Shown: positions 51,910-61,025, counted from the first letter of the stretch. The stretch is DNA of 64,000 nt from an uncultured Aquimonas sp. (GCF_937888285.1 NZ_CALART010000002.1:1-64000); one strand, 5' to 3'. Translations and numbers: made by a program. Notes: a model not told the origin generated them from the letters alone.

Positions 51910-53886
51910 GTGTACCGATCCTCGCTTTGCTCCGCACTGCTGTTCGCGCTTGGCCTGTCTGTCGCCGTTCCTGCCTCGGCCAGCGTCGTTCGTGATTGGA
52001 ACGAAACCCTGCTGGAAGCGGTTCGCGAGAACGCACCGCGTCCGACCGTGGTCTCGCGCACCTTGTTCATGAGCTCGGCGGCAGCGTTCGATGCCTGGGC
52101 CGCATATGACCCGCGCGCGCTGGCGGCGACGCCCGCCAACCGCAGCCTGCGGCGCCCGCCCTCGGAGCACAGCGAGGCCAACCGCCGGGTCGCGGTCAGC
52201 CATGCGATGTTCCAGCTGCTGGTGCACGCCTACCCGGGCGAGCGTCCACGCTTCGAGGCGCGCATGCGCGCGCTCGGGCTGGATCCACTGTTCACGTCGA
52301 CCGATCCGGGAACGCCCGCGGGGCTGGGCAATCGGGTGGCGCAGTACGTCATCGAGGCACGCGCCAACGATGGCAGCAATGTCGCGCGCAACTTCGCCGA
52401 CACCGCGACAGCTGCGTTCCCGGTGCCCTATGCCGCGGTGAACGCTGCCGATCCTGCCGCACCCAACGCGCCCGGTGGCGCCCACTTCGACATCAACCAC
52501 TGGCAGCCCCTTCGCGTGCCCACGGGCAGCCTGCGTGATGCGCTCGGACAGCCGGTGGTGGATGCCGCACGTCCGGACTCCTATCGGGATCAGAGCTTCC
52601 TGACGCCGCACTGGGGTTCCGTGCGTCCCTTCGCGATTCCTTCGGCCGCGGCACTGCTGCCGCCCGCGCCACCGCGGCATGGCTCGCAGGAGCCCTATGT
52701 CGATGCGCTGGGTGTGCGCAGTACCGGGCACGAGGCCTTCCTGCGGCAGATGACCGAGGTTCTGGAAATCAGCGGGGCGCTCAACGATCGCACCAAGGTC
52801 ATCGCCGAGTTCTGGGCGGACGGCCCGCGTTCGGAAACGCCCCCGGGCCATTGGAACCAGCTCGCCCAAGGCGTTTCGATACGCGATGGCCACGATATCG
52901 GCGCTGATGCGCGGATGTTTCTGGCCCTGAACGGTGCCTTGCTGGATGCCGGCATCGCCACCTGGAACGCCAAGCGCGTCTACGACCTCGTGCGTCCGGT
53001 GTCGGCCATCCGCCATCTGTTTCATGGTCAGCAGGTGCAAGCCTGGGCCGGTCCCAACCTGGGCAGCCGCATGATCGCTGGACAAGACTGGCAGCCGTAC
53101 CAGGATCCGACCTTCGTGACGCCGCCGTTTTCGGAGTTCACCTCGGGACACAGCGGCTTCAGTGCAGCCTCGGCGGCCGTGCTGGAAGGCATGACCGGCA
53201 GCCCGCGCTTCTTCGACGGCGTCAGCCGCATCGATCGCGATCTGGACCGCGACGGCCAGCCCGACCTGATCGGCGAGTTCCGCGCTCAGCCGGGCTATCT
53301 GCGCTTCGAGTCCGGGCCGGCTGCGCCGGTGGTGCTGCGCTGGCCGACATTCAAGGACGCCGCCGACGAGGCCGGCTTCTCGCGACTCTATGGTGGGATC
53401 CATATCCAGGACGGCGATCTGCGCGGCCGTGAGATCGGCGAGAAGGTGGGGGCCTCGGTGCTGGCGCGCGTGCAGGCGCTCGCCGCCGGCGTGCTGCCGA
53501 TCGGGCCGGAGTTCACCGGCGTTTGGATGGACCGCGGGCGCAGCGGTGAAGGACTGTCGCTGCAGATCGACGCCGCCGGTACGCTCGTGGTGCAGTGGAA
53601 TACCTACGACAACCAGCGCCGCCAGATGTGGCTGGTGGGTTCGGCCAAGGTGCAGCCCGATGGCAGCGTGACCGTGCCCTTGATCACGACCTCTGGCGCT
53701 CGCTTCGGCGAGAACTTCGACGCTGCCGAAGTGCAGACGCATGCGTTCGGGTCCATGCGCATCCGCTTCACCGACTGTGACCGCGCGGTGGCGACCTACG
53801 CGCCCACCCTGCCGGGCTTCGGGCCAGGCCAGCTGGAGCTGGAGCGGCTGTTCAATCCGGGGACCAGCCGCTGCAGCGAACTCTGA
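51910..53886 (+). CDS. Secreted vanadium-haloperoxidase/PAP2-like protein
   Basis: 658 residues from GTG 51910, preferred because GAGGT lies 5 nt before and a signal peptide (1-24, PASA) begins at once; ATG 51883 is the alternative. The PAP2/haloperoxidase core has 'AKRVYDLVRP' (Lys355, Arg362), 'SEFTSGHSGFSAASA' (412-414 SGH) and 'SRLYGGIHIQDGD' (Arg492, His498), the phosphate/vanadate pocket. Residues about 535-658 form a separate beta domain ('GVWMDRGRSGEGLSLQ', 'NRRQMWLVG'-like, two Cys) often attached to exported Xanthomonadales proteins. Acid phosphatase or haloperoxidase activity is possible. It is probably periplasmic or secreted. Confidence 0.85.
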   Translation: MYRSSLCSALLFALGLSVAVPASASVVRDWNETLLEAVRENAPRPTVVSRTLFMSSAAAFDAWAAYDPRALAATPANRSLRRPPSEHSEANRRVAVSHAMFQLLVHAYPGERPRFEARMRALGLDPLFTSTDPGTPAGLGNRVAQYVIEARANDGSNVARNFADTATAAFPVPYAAVNAADPAAPNAPGGAHFDINHWQPLRVPTGSLRDALGQPVVDAARPDSYRDQSFLTPHWGSVRPFAIPSAAALLPPAPPRHGSQEPYVDALGVRSTGHEAFLRQMTEVLEISGALNDRTKVIAEFWADGPRSETPPGHWNQLAQGVSIRDGHDIGADARMFLALNGALLDAGIATWNAKRVYDLVRPVSAIRHLFHGQQVQAWAGPNLGSRMIAGQDWQPYQDPTFVTPPFSEFTSGHSGFSAASAAVLEGMTGSPRFFDGVSRIDRDLDRDGQPDLIGEFRAQPGYLRFESGPAAPVVLRWPTFKDAADEAGFSRLYGGIHIQDGDLRGREIGEKVGASVLARVQALAAGVLPIGPEFTGVWMDRGRSGEGLSLQIDAAGTLVVQWNTYDNQRRQMWLVGSAKVQPDGSVTVPLITTSGARFGENFDAAEVQTHAFGSMRIRFTDCDRAVATYAPTLPGFGPGQLELERLFNPGTSRCSEL

Positions 53887-53964
53887 ACCGGCCGCCACAC
53901 CGCGCGACTGCCCTGATCGGTCCAGCCCGCGAGCGTCGACTCGGCTCCTGCAGCGGAGCGGCGC

Positions 53965-55356
53965 TCAGATCGCTTTGGAAAAGCGCACCGGCTGCGCCGG
54001 GCTCTGCAGGTAGCGATCGAAGCACATGGCGACGATGCGCATCAGCAGGCGGCCTCGCGGGGTGACGCGAATGAAGCCGGGTTCGAGCGTGACCAGGCCG
54101 TCCTGGATCAGCGGCGGCAGCTGTTCGAGGCTGTCGCCGAAGTAGAGGTCGAAGTCGATGCCGTAGCGGTTCTCGAGGTCGCGCTTGTCGATCTCGCCCT
54201 GGCACATCAGATGCTGGATCAGGTCGGCGCGCAGCACGTCGTCGGCATCCAGTTTCAGGCCACGGATGATCGGCAGGTGGTCGTTCTCGACCATCGCCAC
54301 GTAGCCGGCCAACTCGCGCGCGTTCTGCGCGAAGTGATCGCCGATGCGGCTGATCGCGCTCATGCCCAGGCCGATCAGGTCGGTCTCCGCATGCGTGGTA
54401 TAGCCCATGAAGTTGCGCTGCAGGCTGCCGGCACGCTGGGCGCGGGCCAGCTCGTCCTCGGGCAGGGCGAAATGGTCCATGCCGATGTAGTGGTATCCGG
54501 CGGCCGAGAGCTTCTCGATGGCCAGCTCCAGCAGGCGCAGCTTCATGTCGGGCGGCAGCAGGTCTTCGATCTTGATCTGCTTCTGCGCCTTGAACAGATC
54601 GGGCAGATGGGCATAGCTGTAGACGGCCAGGCGATCCGGCCGCGCGGCGATCACGGTGTCGAGGGTGCGGGCGAAACCGGCCAGGTTCTGCCGAGGCAGG
54701 CCGTAGATCAGGTCGACATTGACCGAGCGGAAGCCGTGCGTGCGGCAGGCCTCGATCACCGCCAGCGTCTCGTCGACGCTCTGGATGCGATTGACCGCCT
54801 CCTGCACGTCGGGGTCGAAATCCTGCACGCCAAGGCTGGCGCGATTGAAGCCGAGCTCGGCGAGATGGGCGATGCCGGCGGGATCCACGCTGCGCGGATC
54901 GAGTTCGATCGAGAAGTCGCGGTCCGCCCGCGTGCTGAACTGGAACTCGCGGCCGAGGCTCAGGATCAGCTGCTCCATCAGCTCGGGCTTCAGGAAGTTC
55001 GGCGTGCCGCCACCCAGGTGCAGCTGCACCACTTCGCGGTCGCGGTCGAACAGCGGCGCGACCAGGCCGATCTCGCGCTGCACATGTCCCAGGTACTTCT
55101 CACCGCGGCTCAGGTCGCGGGTGATGATGCGGTTGCAGCCGCAGTAGAAGCAGGGCGACAGGCAGAAGGGCACGTGCACGTACAGCGACAGCGAGCGCGG
55201 GATCGGGTCGGCATTGCTTTCGCTGGCCGCGCGGCGATAGGCGGCTGCATCGAACTTCGTGCTGAAGTGCGGCGCGGTCGGATAGGAGGTGTAGCGCGGA
55301 CCGGGGCGGTCATAGCGGCGCAACAGCTCGGCATCGAAGGGCGGGATCGTCGGCAT
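53965..55356 (-). CDS. hemN: Oxygen-independent coproporphyrinogen III oxidase
   Basis: 463 residues. 'RPGPRYTSYPTAPHF', the radical-SAM cluster 'PFCLSPCFYCGCN' (CxxxCxxC), 'QLHLGGGTPNFL', 'SIELDPRSVDPAGIAHLAELGFNRASLGVQDFDPDVQEAVNRIQ', 'VNVDLIYGLPRQN' and 'YIGMDHFALPEDELARAQRAGSLQRNFMGYTTHAETDLIGLGMSAIS' are typical HemN blocks. It decarboxylates coproporphyrinogen III to protoporphyrinogen IX without O2. A perfect FNR-type box lies 36 nt upstream of the start, fitting anaerobic induction. Confidence 0.96.
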   Translation of the reverse strand: MPTIPPFDAELLRRYDRPGPRYTSYPTAPHFSTKFDAAAYRRAASESNADPIPRSLSLYVHVPFCLSPCFYCGCNRIITRDLSRGEKYLGHVQREIGLVAPLFDRDREVVQLHLGGGTPNFLKPELMEQLILSLGREFQFSTRADRDFSIELDPRSVDPAGIAHLAELGFNRASLGVQDFDPDVQEAVNRIQSVDETLAVIEACRTHGFRSVNVDLIYGLPRQNLAGFARTLDTVIAARPDRLAVYSYAHLPDLFKAQKQIKIEDLLPPDMKLRLLELAIEKLSAAGYHYIGMDHFALPEDELARAQRAGSLQRNFMGYTTHAETDLIGLGMSAISRIGDHFAQNARELAGYVAMVENDHLPIIRGLKLDADDVLRADLIQHLMCQGEIDKRDLENRYGIDFDLYFGDSLEQLPPLIQDGLVTLEPGFIRVTPRGRLLMRIVAMCFDRYLQSPAQPVRFSKAI

Positions 55357-55391
55357 GGGGCGAAGTCTTGCGCCGACGCCGCCCGGCCGCG

Positions 55392-55405
55392 TTGATCGGG
55401 ATCAA
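55392..55405. promoter_or_regulatory. FNR/Anr-type box upstream of hemN
   Basis: TTGATCGGGATCAA is a perfect match to the TTGAT-N4-ATCAA consensus. Its centre is 42 bp before the hemN ATG, so an activated class II promoter would give a very short or no leader. Confidence 0.8.
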
Positions 55406-55421
55406 GCCGGCCGCGAGCGCT

Positions 55422-56324
55422 TCAGCGCGCCTCGGCGCCGTCCAGCATGCGGCCGAGCTCGGCATCCTTCTCGGCCCAGAGTTGATTCAGCCAAGCCTGG
55501 AAACGCTCGCGGAAGTCCGCGTCCTCTTGGTAGTCGCGGCCGAGCAGGTCCGCCGGCAGCGGCAGCTGACGGACACGCAGCTGGACCTCGGGTATCCGCC
55601 CGGCCAGCAGATCGAACAGGCTGGGCCGACCCGCGGGATAGGCGATGCTCACGTCGATGAGGGCCTGCAGGCTGTCGCCCATGGCCTGCAGTACGAAGGC
55701 CACGCCGCCGGCCTTGGGTGCCAGCAGATGGGTGTAGGGCGAGCTCTGGCGGGCGTGTTTGGCCGGCGTGAAGCGCGATCCTTCGACGAAGTTCATCACC
55801 GATACCGGGGTGTAGCGGAACTTGGCGCAGGCGCGGCGGGTGGATTCGATGTCCTTGCCGCGCAGGCTTGGGTCACGCGCGATCTGCTCGCGGGTGTGTC
55901 GGCGCATGAAGGGGAAATCCAGCGCCCACCAGGCCAGCCCCATGACGGGTACCCACATCAGCTGCTGCTTGAGGAAGAACTTCAGCATCGGAATGCGTCG
56001 GTTCAGCGCCATCTGCAGCACCGGGATGTCGACCCAGCTCTGGTGGTTTGCGATCACCAGGTACCAGCCTTCCGGCTTCAGGCTGTCGAGACCCAGGAAC
56101 GCAAAGCGCGTGGGCGTCAGCGCCCGCATCAGCGCGCTGTTGACCGCCACCCAGCTGGTGGCGATCGCGATCAGCACCCGGGTCAGGCCCACCTGGGCCG
56201 CGCGGAAGCGCAGAACCAGCTTGAACAGTGCGAACAGCAGCAGCACCGGCACGTGGATGGCGGTATTGAGCGCGACAAGGCTGAAAGTAAAGGCGGCGCG
56301 CAGCGACGCCAGGAGCGATTTCAT
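55422..56324 (-). CDS. Membrane acyltransferase, YihG-like (PlsC family)
   Basis: 300 residues. N-terminal hydrophobic segments (about 12-36, 45-65) are followed by the PlsC motifs HX4D in 'VIANHQSWVDIPVLQ', 'LKFFLKQQLMWVPVMGLAWWALDFPFMRR', 'NFVEGSRFTPAKH' and a C-terminal helical part. It matches the lysophosphatidate acyltransferase paralogues of the YihG type, which act on lysophospholipids at the inner membrane. It reads in the same direction as hemN, separated by 65 nt that include the FNR box. Confidence 0.87.
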   Translation of the reverse strand: MKSLLASLRAAFTFSLVALNTAIHVPVLLLFALFKLVLRFRAAQVGLTRVLIAIATSWVAVNSALMRALTPTRFAFLGLDSLKPEGWYLVIANHQSWVDIPVLQMALNRRIPMLKFFLKQQLMWVPVMGLAWWALDFPFMRRHTREQIARDPSLRGKDIESTRRACAKFRYTPVSVMNFVEGSRFTPAKHARQSSPYTHLLAPKAGGVAFVLQAMGDSLQALIDVSIAYPAGRPSLFDLLAGRIPEVQLRVRQLPLPADLLGRDYQEDADFRERFQAWLNQLWAEKDAELGRMLDGAEAR

Positions 56325-56842
56325 CAGGCAGCGGGAATGGCGGCGGGGTGCGGGGAGTATGCCTTGCCGCGGGGAGTGGGGATGCGGGAGTGGAGATTCG
56401 GAGCTCGCGTGATACCGATCGCCGCTGGCCCCTCTGCCCTTGCGCGAAGCGAGGCTGGTCGCTTGTCGGCCGCCGATGTCAGCCGATGCTCGCTGGAGCC
56501 CGAGCGGAGCGGAGGCGGGTGGGAGCAGGCACTGCGCCCTGCAAGCGTTCTACCCCTCTCCCCCGACCCCTCTCCCACAAGGGGAGAGGGGAGATTCGCA
56601 GGCACAAGTACAGATAGGAGGCTCGCACTCAGTGGAGGAGAGGGGAGATCCGAGGGCAGAGGGAGACAGGAGGCTCATCTCGGTGGATGAGAGGGGAGGT
56701 CCACACTCACTGCTCAGGGCGCGCGAGTCGCGGCTGTCCATGCCTTGATCCAGCAGGCCGCAGGCGATGGCCGATCAAGCCCAACGCCCGCGACAACCCG
56801 CTCCAACAAATCCCGAATCCCCACTCCCGAATCCCGGCTCTC
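56325..56842. other. Intergenic region with tandem and GA-rich repeats
   Basis: No gene is seen. It holds an inverted CCCCTCTCCC/GGGGAGAGGGG pair near 56551-56590, the 51-54-nt tandem repeats at 56584-56720, and reversed GATTCGGG runs near 56811-56840. Confidence 0.65.
56584..56720. repeat. Imperfect tandem repeat, period 51-54 nt
   Basis: Units start at GAGAGGGGAG at 56584, 56638 and 56689. The first two also share AGGAGGCTC and GGTGGA-type ends. About 2.5 copies. Confidence 0.7.
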
Positions 56843-58630
56843 TCAAAACATCTCTTCGCCAATCGCCATCAGGCTGTCCGCACCCGCGCGCGCCGCGCGG
56901 AAGTGGTAGGCCGTCTCCGGCAGAAGGCGGCTGAAGTAGAAGCGGGCGGTGTGCAGCTTGCCGGCGTAGAAGGCGTCGCCGCTGTCCTTCTTTTCCAGCG
57001 CCACGCGGGCCATGCGCGCCCAGAAGTAGCCGTAGACCAGATGGCCGACGATGCGCAGGTAGTGGGTGGCGGCTGCACCCACTTCGTCCGGGTTGCTCAT
57101 GGCCTTGCCGCCCAGCTCCATGGTGAGCTGGGTGAGCTTCTGGCCGAGTTCGGCCAGCGGCGCGATGAACTCCGCCATGCCCGGATAGGCCTGCTCGGCC
57201 TCGGCGAACTTGGCGATCAGGGCGCCGAACCGCTGCAGGCGCTTGCCGCCGTCGCCCAGCACCTTGCGGGCCAGCAGGTCCAGCGACTGGATGCCGTTGG
57301 TGCCCTCGTAGATCATGTTGATGCGGGCATCGCGCAGGTACTGGCTCATGCCCCATTCCTCGATGTAGCCGTGGCCGCCGAACACCTGCTGCGCGAGCGT
57401 GTTGGTCTCCCAGGTGTTGTCGGTGATGAACGCCTTGACGATCGGCGTCAGCAGGGCGACCAGATCGGCGGCCTCTTCGCGCACGGCGGCATCCGGATGC
57501 GAAAGTTCGCGGTCGATCATCTGCGCGATCCAGGTCGTGAACGCGCGGCCACCTTCGGTGTAGGCCTTTGCAGTCAGCAGCATGCGGCGCACGTCGGGGT
57601 GCACGATGATCGGATCCGCGGCCTTGTCCGGGCGCTTCGGCCCCGTCGCCGAGCGGCTCTGCAGGCGGTCGCGCGCGTAGGCCACCGCGTTCTGGTAGGC
57701 GGCTTCGGCCAGGCCCAGCGACTGCATGCCCACGCCCAGACGCGCGGAATTCATCATCACGAACATCGCGTTCAGGCCGCGGTTCGGCTCACCGATCATC
57801 CAGCCGGTGGCGTCGTCGAGATTCATCACGCAGGTGGCATTGCCGTGGATGCCCATCTTGTGTTCGATCGAGCCGGCCTTGATGCCATTGCGCGCGCCGA
57901 GGCTGCCGTCCGCGTTCGGCACGAACTTCGGCACCAGGAACAGCGAGATGCCCTTGGTGCCGGCCGGGGCGTCCGGCAGGCGCGCCAGCACCAGGTGCAG
58001 GATGTTCTCGGCCAAGTCGTGCTCGCCGGCCGAGATGAAGATCTTGGTGCCAGAGAGACGATAGCTGTCGTCGCCGTTTGGCTCGGCGCGGGTGCGCAGG
58101 ATGCCGAGATCGGTGCCGCAATGCGGCTCGGTGAGGCACATGGTGCCGGTCCATTCGCCGGAGACGATCTTCGGCAGGTACAGATCCTTCTGGGCCTGAC
58201 TGCCGTGCGCCTTGATGCATTCGTAGGCCGAGTGCGACAGGCCCGCATACATCAGCCAGGCCTGATTGGCCGAGTTGTACATCTCGTAGACGGAATTGTT
58301 CAGCACGATCGGCAGGCCCTGGCCGCCATAGGCCGGATCGCAGGCCAACGAAGGCCAGCCGGCCTCCACGTACTGCTGGTAGGCAGCCTTGAAGCCGGGC
58401 GGGGAAGTCACCACGCCGTCACCGTGATAGGTGCAGCCCTCGCGATCGCCGATGGCATTGAGTGGGTGGATGACGTTGGCGGCGAACTTGCCGGCTTCTT
58501 CCAGCACCGCGTTCAGCATCTCCGCGTCGACTGCCTCGTAGGCCGGAAGCGCCTTCAGCTCGGTTTCCGCATCCAGCAGCTCGAACAGGACGAAGCGCAT
58601 GTCACGCAGGGGGGCGGTGTAGCTGGGCAT
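56843..58630 (-). CDS. Acyl-CoA dehydrogenase, large (DmdC-like) type
   Basis: 595 residues. N-terminal, middle and C-terminal acyl-CoA dehydrogenase domains: 'GWPSLACDPAYGGQGLP', 'TGTMCLTEPHCGTDLGILRTRAEP', 'GTKIFISAGEHDLAENILHLVLAR', 'MGIHGNATCVMNLDDATGWMIGEPNRGLNAMFVMMNSARLGVGMQSLGLAE', 'QVFGGHGYIEEWGMSQYLRDARINMIYEGTNGIQSLDLLARK' with a likely catalytic Glu in 'YEGTNG'. The extra C-terminal helical domain gives the ~595-residue form seen in 3-methylmercaptopropionyl-CoA dehydrogenases. The substrate is uncertain; medium- or long-chain acyl-CoA is as likely. Confidence 0.9.
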   Translation of the reverse strand: MPSYTAPLRDMRFVLFELLDAETELKALPAYEAVDAEMLNAVLEEAGKFAANVIHPLNAIGDREGCTYHGDGVVTSPPGFKAAYQQYVEAGWPSLACDPAYGGQGLPIVLNNSVYEMYNSANQAWLMYAGLSHSAYECIKAHGSQAQKDLYLPKIVSGEWTGTMCLTEPHCGTDLGILRTRAEPNGDDSYRLSGTKIFISAGEHDLAENILHLVLARLPDAPAGTKGISLFLVPKFVPNADGSLGARNGIKAGSIEHKMGIHGNATCVMNLDDATGWMIGEPNRGLNAMFVMMNSARLGVGMQSLGLAEAAYQNAVAYARDRLQSRSATGPKRPDKAADPIIVHPDVRRMLLTAKAYTEGGRAFTTWIAQMIDRELSHPDAAVREEAADLVALLTPIVKAFITDNTWETNTLAQQVFGGHGYIEEWGMSQYLRDARINMIYEGTNGIQSLDLLARKVLGDGGKRLQRFGALIAKFAEAEQAYPGMAEFIAPLAELGQKLTQLTMELGGKAMSNPDEVGAAATHYLRIVGHLVYGYFWARMARVALEKKDSGDAFYAGKLHTARFYFSRLLPETAYHFRAARAGADSLMAIGEEMF

Positions 58631-58858
58631 GGTCGAACTCCGGCAGGCCTTGGGGAGGCGACCGCGGGCGATTTCGCCATACGCGGCCGTATGTTTTCGC
58701 CGCGAAGTATGCCGGAGACGCGAGCTGCTGTCAGCGCGGAAAGCGTGAAACCCTTTGGGAATCAGAAGTTTCGATCAGTGAAACAAGCGTTTGAAAGCGC
58801 GCGCTTGCGATTGGGACTGACGCCATGACCGAATCGAAGCCGAAGCCGATGTGCGCGT

Positions 58859-58954
58859 AGGGTGCGCCTGTGGCGCACCTGCAGTTTCGAGAGACGCGAA
58901 TCCCCGACCGAAGCCCAAGCCTGCGCGTGGATGTGGTGCGCGACACGCGCACCC
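58859..58954. repeat. Inverted pair of the AGGGTGCGCCTGTGGCG repeat, second locus
   Basis: The arm at 58859-58879 is identical over 21 nt to 5489-5509. The partner at 58934-58954 is an inverted variant with GCGACACGCG in its centre. The element is 96 bp, against 154 bp at the first locus. Confidence 0.78.
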
Positions 58955-58980
58955 TACAGGGCTTCGCTTCCGTGCTTCTG

Positions 58981-59142
58981 GGGCTGAGCCATCCATGTCG
59001 GTCGACTCCCGCCCGCGCATCCATGCGCGGGCCTGATTCGATGTGCGGCCTGCGCTTCAACGCAGTCCGCACGCACATAAGTGTCGAAGGGCTGAGCCGT
59101 CCATGGCGAGGTGCGCCCGCCCGCGCATCCTTGCGCGGGCCT
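58981..59142. repeat. 54-bp direct repeat with 54-bp spacer
   Basis: 58981-59034 and 59089-59142 both begin GGGCTGAGCC and end with CCCGCGCATCC-TGCGCGGGCCT, which itself is a hairpin. Differences cluster in the middle. Confidence 0.8.
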
Positions 59143-59194
59143 AGCCAGCCGCTGGGTCCGCCATTCAAGGCGGACCCAAAGCGCGACTGGCTAG
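59141..59194 (-). terminator. Nested palindrome at the ABC permease stop codon
   Basis: Outer arms CTAGCCAG (59141-59148) and CTGGCTAG (59187-59194) enclose an inner stem GGGTCCGCC (59154-59162)/GGCGGACCC (59169-59177). The permease stop TAG at 59193-59191 is part of the outer arm. Probably a transcript end structure. Confidence 0.6.
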
Positions 59195-60171
59195 CCCTCA
59201 TCCCGCCAGCGGCGGAGGCGGGTGGCGAGGGCGATCATGGCCACGCCTGCCGCGGCGCCGATCCACAGGTTGAGCGAGGCCAGGGCCTGGCCCATCAGGT
59301 TCCAGCCGAAGGTGCTGGTGACGTTCTGCAGATCAGCGCCATCAACCAGAATGGACGGATCAGTGACTGCGAGATGCAATGGGAAACTTCCTGGCAGAAC
59401 GCCCAGCAGGATCCGCATGACGACGTGCTTCCAGTACGCCGTGTACTCCAGATTGATCACGCTCAGCAGGTCGAACCAGTTCAGCAGCAGTCCGATCGAG
59501 ACCGGCACCAGCAGCGCCCAGAGGAAGGGCTTGCTGCGCGCGAAGGCGGAGACCAGCAGCAGCCAGCCGATGGTTGGCAGGGCCCACAGCGCATTGATTG
59601 GCACGTTCGCCAGCATCTGGCCCCAGACATTCAGCAGGGACACCGGTCCCCACAGCACGGTCAGCGGATTGATGCCGTGGAACAGCACATACAGGCTCAG
59701 CAGGATCAGCAGGGCGAACTGCAGCACCATCGCGATCAGCGTCGACAGGATCGGAGCGAGCAGGGCTGCCGCCAGCACCTTCGACAGCACCATCGAGCCG
59801 TCCGACAGCGGCAGCGACTTCCAGAACAGCACGCTGCGGTCGCGGCGATCGTCATACAGGGCGCCGAGCAGGTAGAAGAACACCACGAAGAACAGGATGA
59901 ACTGCAGCAGCCCCGACATCGAGAACAGGGCCATGTCGAGCGCTGAACCCAGGGTCTGCAGTTCCGTTTCCGAGAGGCGCTCGGTGAGTCGCTTCAGCGG
60001 AATGCCGATCTGGATGTCACCGGTGAATTTCTTGCGGAACACCTCGGCGGTGATCAGCCCCATCACCGTCAGCAGCAGGGTGATCCCGGCGCCGATCGCC
60101 GGCGCCCAGAAGAAGCCGCCGCGGTTCTCCCAGTACTCTCGCCTCAGCAGCCAGGGCAGGGTGGTCTTCAT
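59191..60171 (-). CDS. ABC-2 type transporter permease
   Basis: 326 residues with about six membrane helices: one near residue 20-40, then a large periplasmic stretch, then 'LLQFILFFVVFFYLLGALYDDRRDRSVLFWKSLPLSDGSMVLSKVLAAALLAPIL' and four more. The 'DRRDRSVLFWKSLPLSD' loop is typical of ABC-2/YtrC-like permeases encoded with GntR-controlled ATPases. Together with the ATPase it forms an exporter of unknown substrate, perhaps for antimicrobial peptide or envelope stress. Overlaps the ATPase gene by 4 nt. Confidence 0.85.
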   Translation of the reverse strand: MKTTLPWLLRREYWENRGGFFWAPAIGAGITLLLTVMGLITAEVFRKKFTGDIQIGIPLKRLTERLSETELQTLGSALDMALFSMSGLLQFILFFVVFFYLLGALYDDRRDRSVLFWKSLPLSDGSMVLSKVLAAALLAPILSTLIAMVLQFALLILLSLYVLFHGINPLTVLWGPVSLLNVWGQMLANVPINALWALPTIGWLLLVSAFARSKPFLWALLVPVSIGLLLNWFDLLSVINLEYTAYWKHVVMRILLGVLPGSFPLHLAVTDPSILVDGADLQNVTSTFGWNLMGQALASLNLWIGAAAGVAMIALATRLRRWRDEG

Positions 60172-61025
60172 GCGTAGGTTCCTTTCATGGTGGCCACGAA
60201 GATGTCGGCGACGCCGGGGGTGCGGATTTCGCCCATGCGGCTCAGCGCGGCGCGGTCGGCGCCGTCGAACAGGAAGATGCTCTTGCCGAAGACCTGGCGC
60301 TCATCGAGCGGCTTCATGGCGCGACAGGTCTCGACGTGCTCGGCGCCGACCATCACTTCGGTGAAGCGCTCGCCCACATCCTCCATGCTCGATGACAGGC
60401 TGACCTCGCCGTCGCGGATGAAGATCAGGTCGGTGAGGATGTGCTCGATCTCCTCGACCTGATGGGTGGTGACAATGATCGTCTTGTCGTGGTCGAAGTA
60501 GTCGTTCAGCAGGTGCTGGTAGAAGGCCTTGCGGTACAGGATGTCGAGGCCCAGGGTGGGTTCGTCCAGCACCAGCAGGCGTGCGTCGATGGCCATCACC
60601 AGGGCCAGGTGCAGCTGCACCACCATGCCCTTGGACATGGTCTTGACCTTCATGTCCGGCGTCAGCTTGGTCGCCTTGAGGAAGGCTTCGCACTTGTCGC
60701 GCGAGAAGCGCGGATGCACGCCTTCGACGAAGTCGATCGCCTCACGCACGCGGATCCAGCGCGGCAGCACCGCGACATCTGCGATGAAGCAGACGTCCTG
60801 CATCAGCTGGTTGCGCTGGGTGCGCGGGTCGAGGCCCAGCACGCTGAGCTCGCCCTCGTACGGGGCAAGCCCCAGGATCGCCTTCAGCGCCGTCGTCTTG
60901 CCGGCGCCGTTGGGGCCAATCAGGCCGACGATGCGGCCGGCTTCAATACTGAAGTTCAGCCCCTTCAGCGCCGTGGTCTTGCCGTAGGTCTTGCTGAGAC
61001 CGCGTGCGGTGATGACCGTGCTCAT
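60168..61025 (-). CDS. ABC transporter ATP-binding protein (YtrB-like)
   Basis: 285 residues from ATG 61025, overlapping the gntR stop. Walker A 'GPNGAGKTT', Q loop 'LMQDVCFIADVAVLPRW', a diverged signature 'MSKGMVVQLHLALVMAID', Walker B 'LLVLDEPTLGLD' and switch His in 'IIVTTHQVEEIE'. The signature 'SKGM' instead of LSGGQ is usual in this subfamily. The C-terminal ~70 residues are an extra domain. It drives the adjacent permease. Confidence 0.92.
   Translation of the reverse strand: MSTVITARGLSKTYGKTTALKGLNFSIEAGRIVGLIGPNGAGKTTALKAILGLAPYEGELSVLGLDPRTQRNQLMQDVCFIADVAVLPRWIRVREAIDFVEGVHPRFSRDKCEAFLKATKLTPDMKVKTMSKGMVVQLHLALVMAIDARLLVLDEPTLGLDILYRKAFYQHLLNDYFDHDKTIIVTTHQVEEIEHILTDLIFIRDGEVSLSSSMEDVGERFTEVMVGAEHVETCRAMKPLDERQVFGKSIFLFDGADRAALSRMGEIRTPGVADIFVATMKGTYA

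Larger units (their letters stand above)
58631..59190. other. Repeat-rich intergenic region
   Basis: No gene is seen. It contains the AGGGTGCGCCTGTGGCG inverted pair (58859-58954), a 54-bp direct repeat (58981-59034, 59089-59142) and a nested palindrome directly after the ABC permease stop. The first 60 nt carry the acyl-CoA dehydrogenase leader. Confidence 0.7.

Noticed and set aside
51715..53898. A 727-codon open frame on the minus strand
   Set aside because: Antisense to the haloperoxidase-like gene; Arg/Gly/His-rich shadow.
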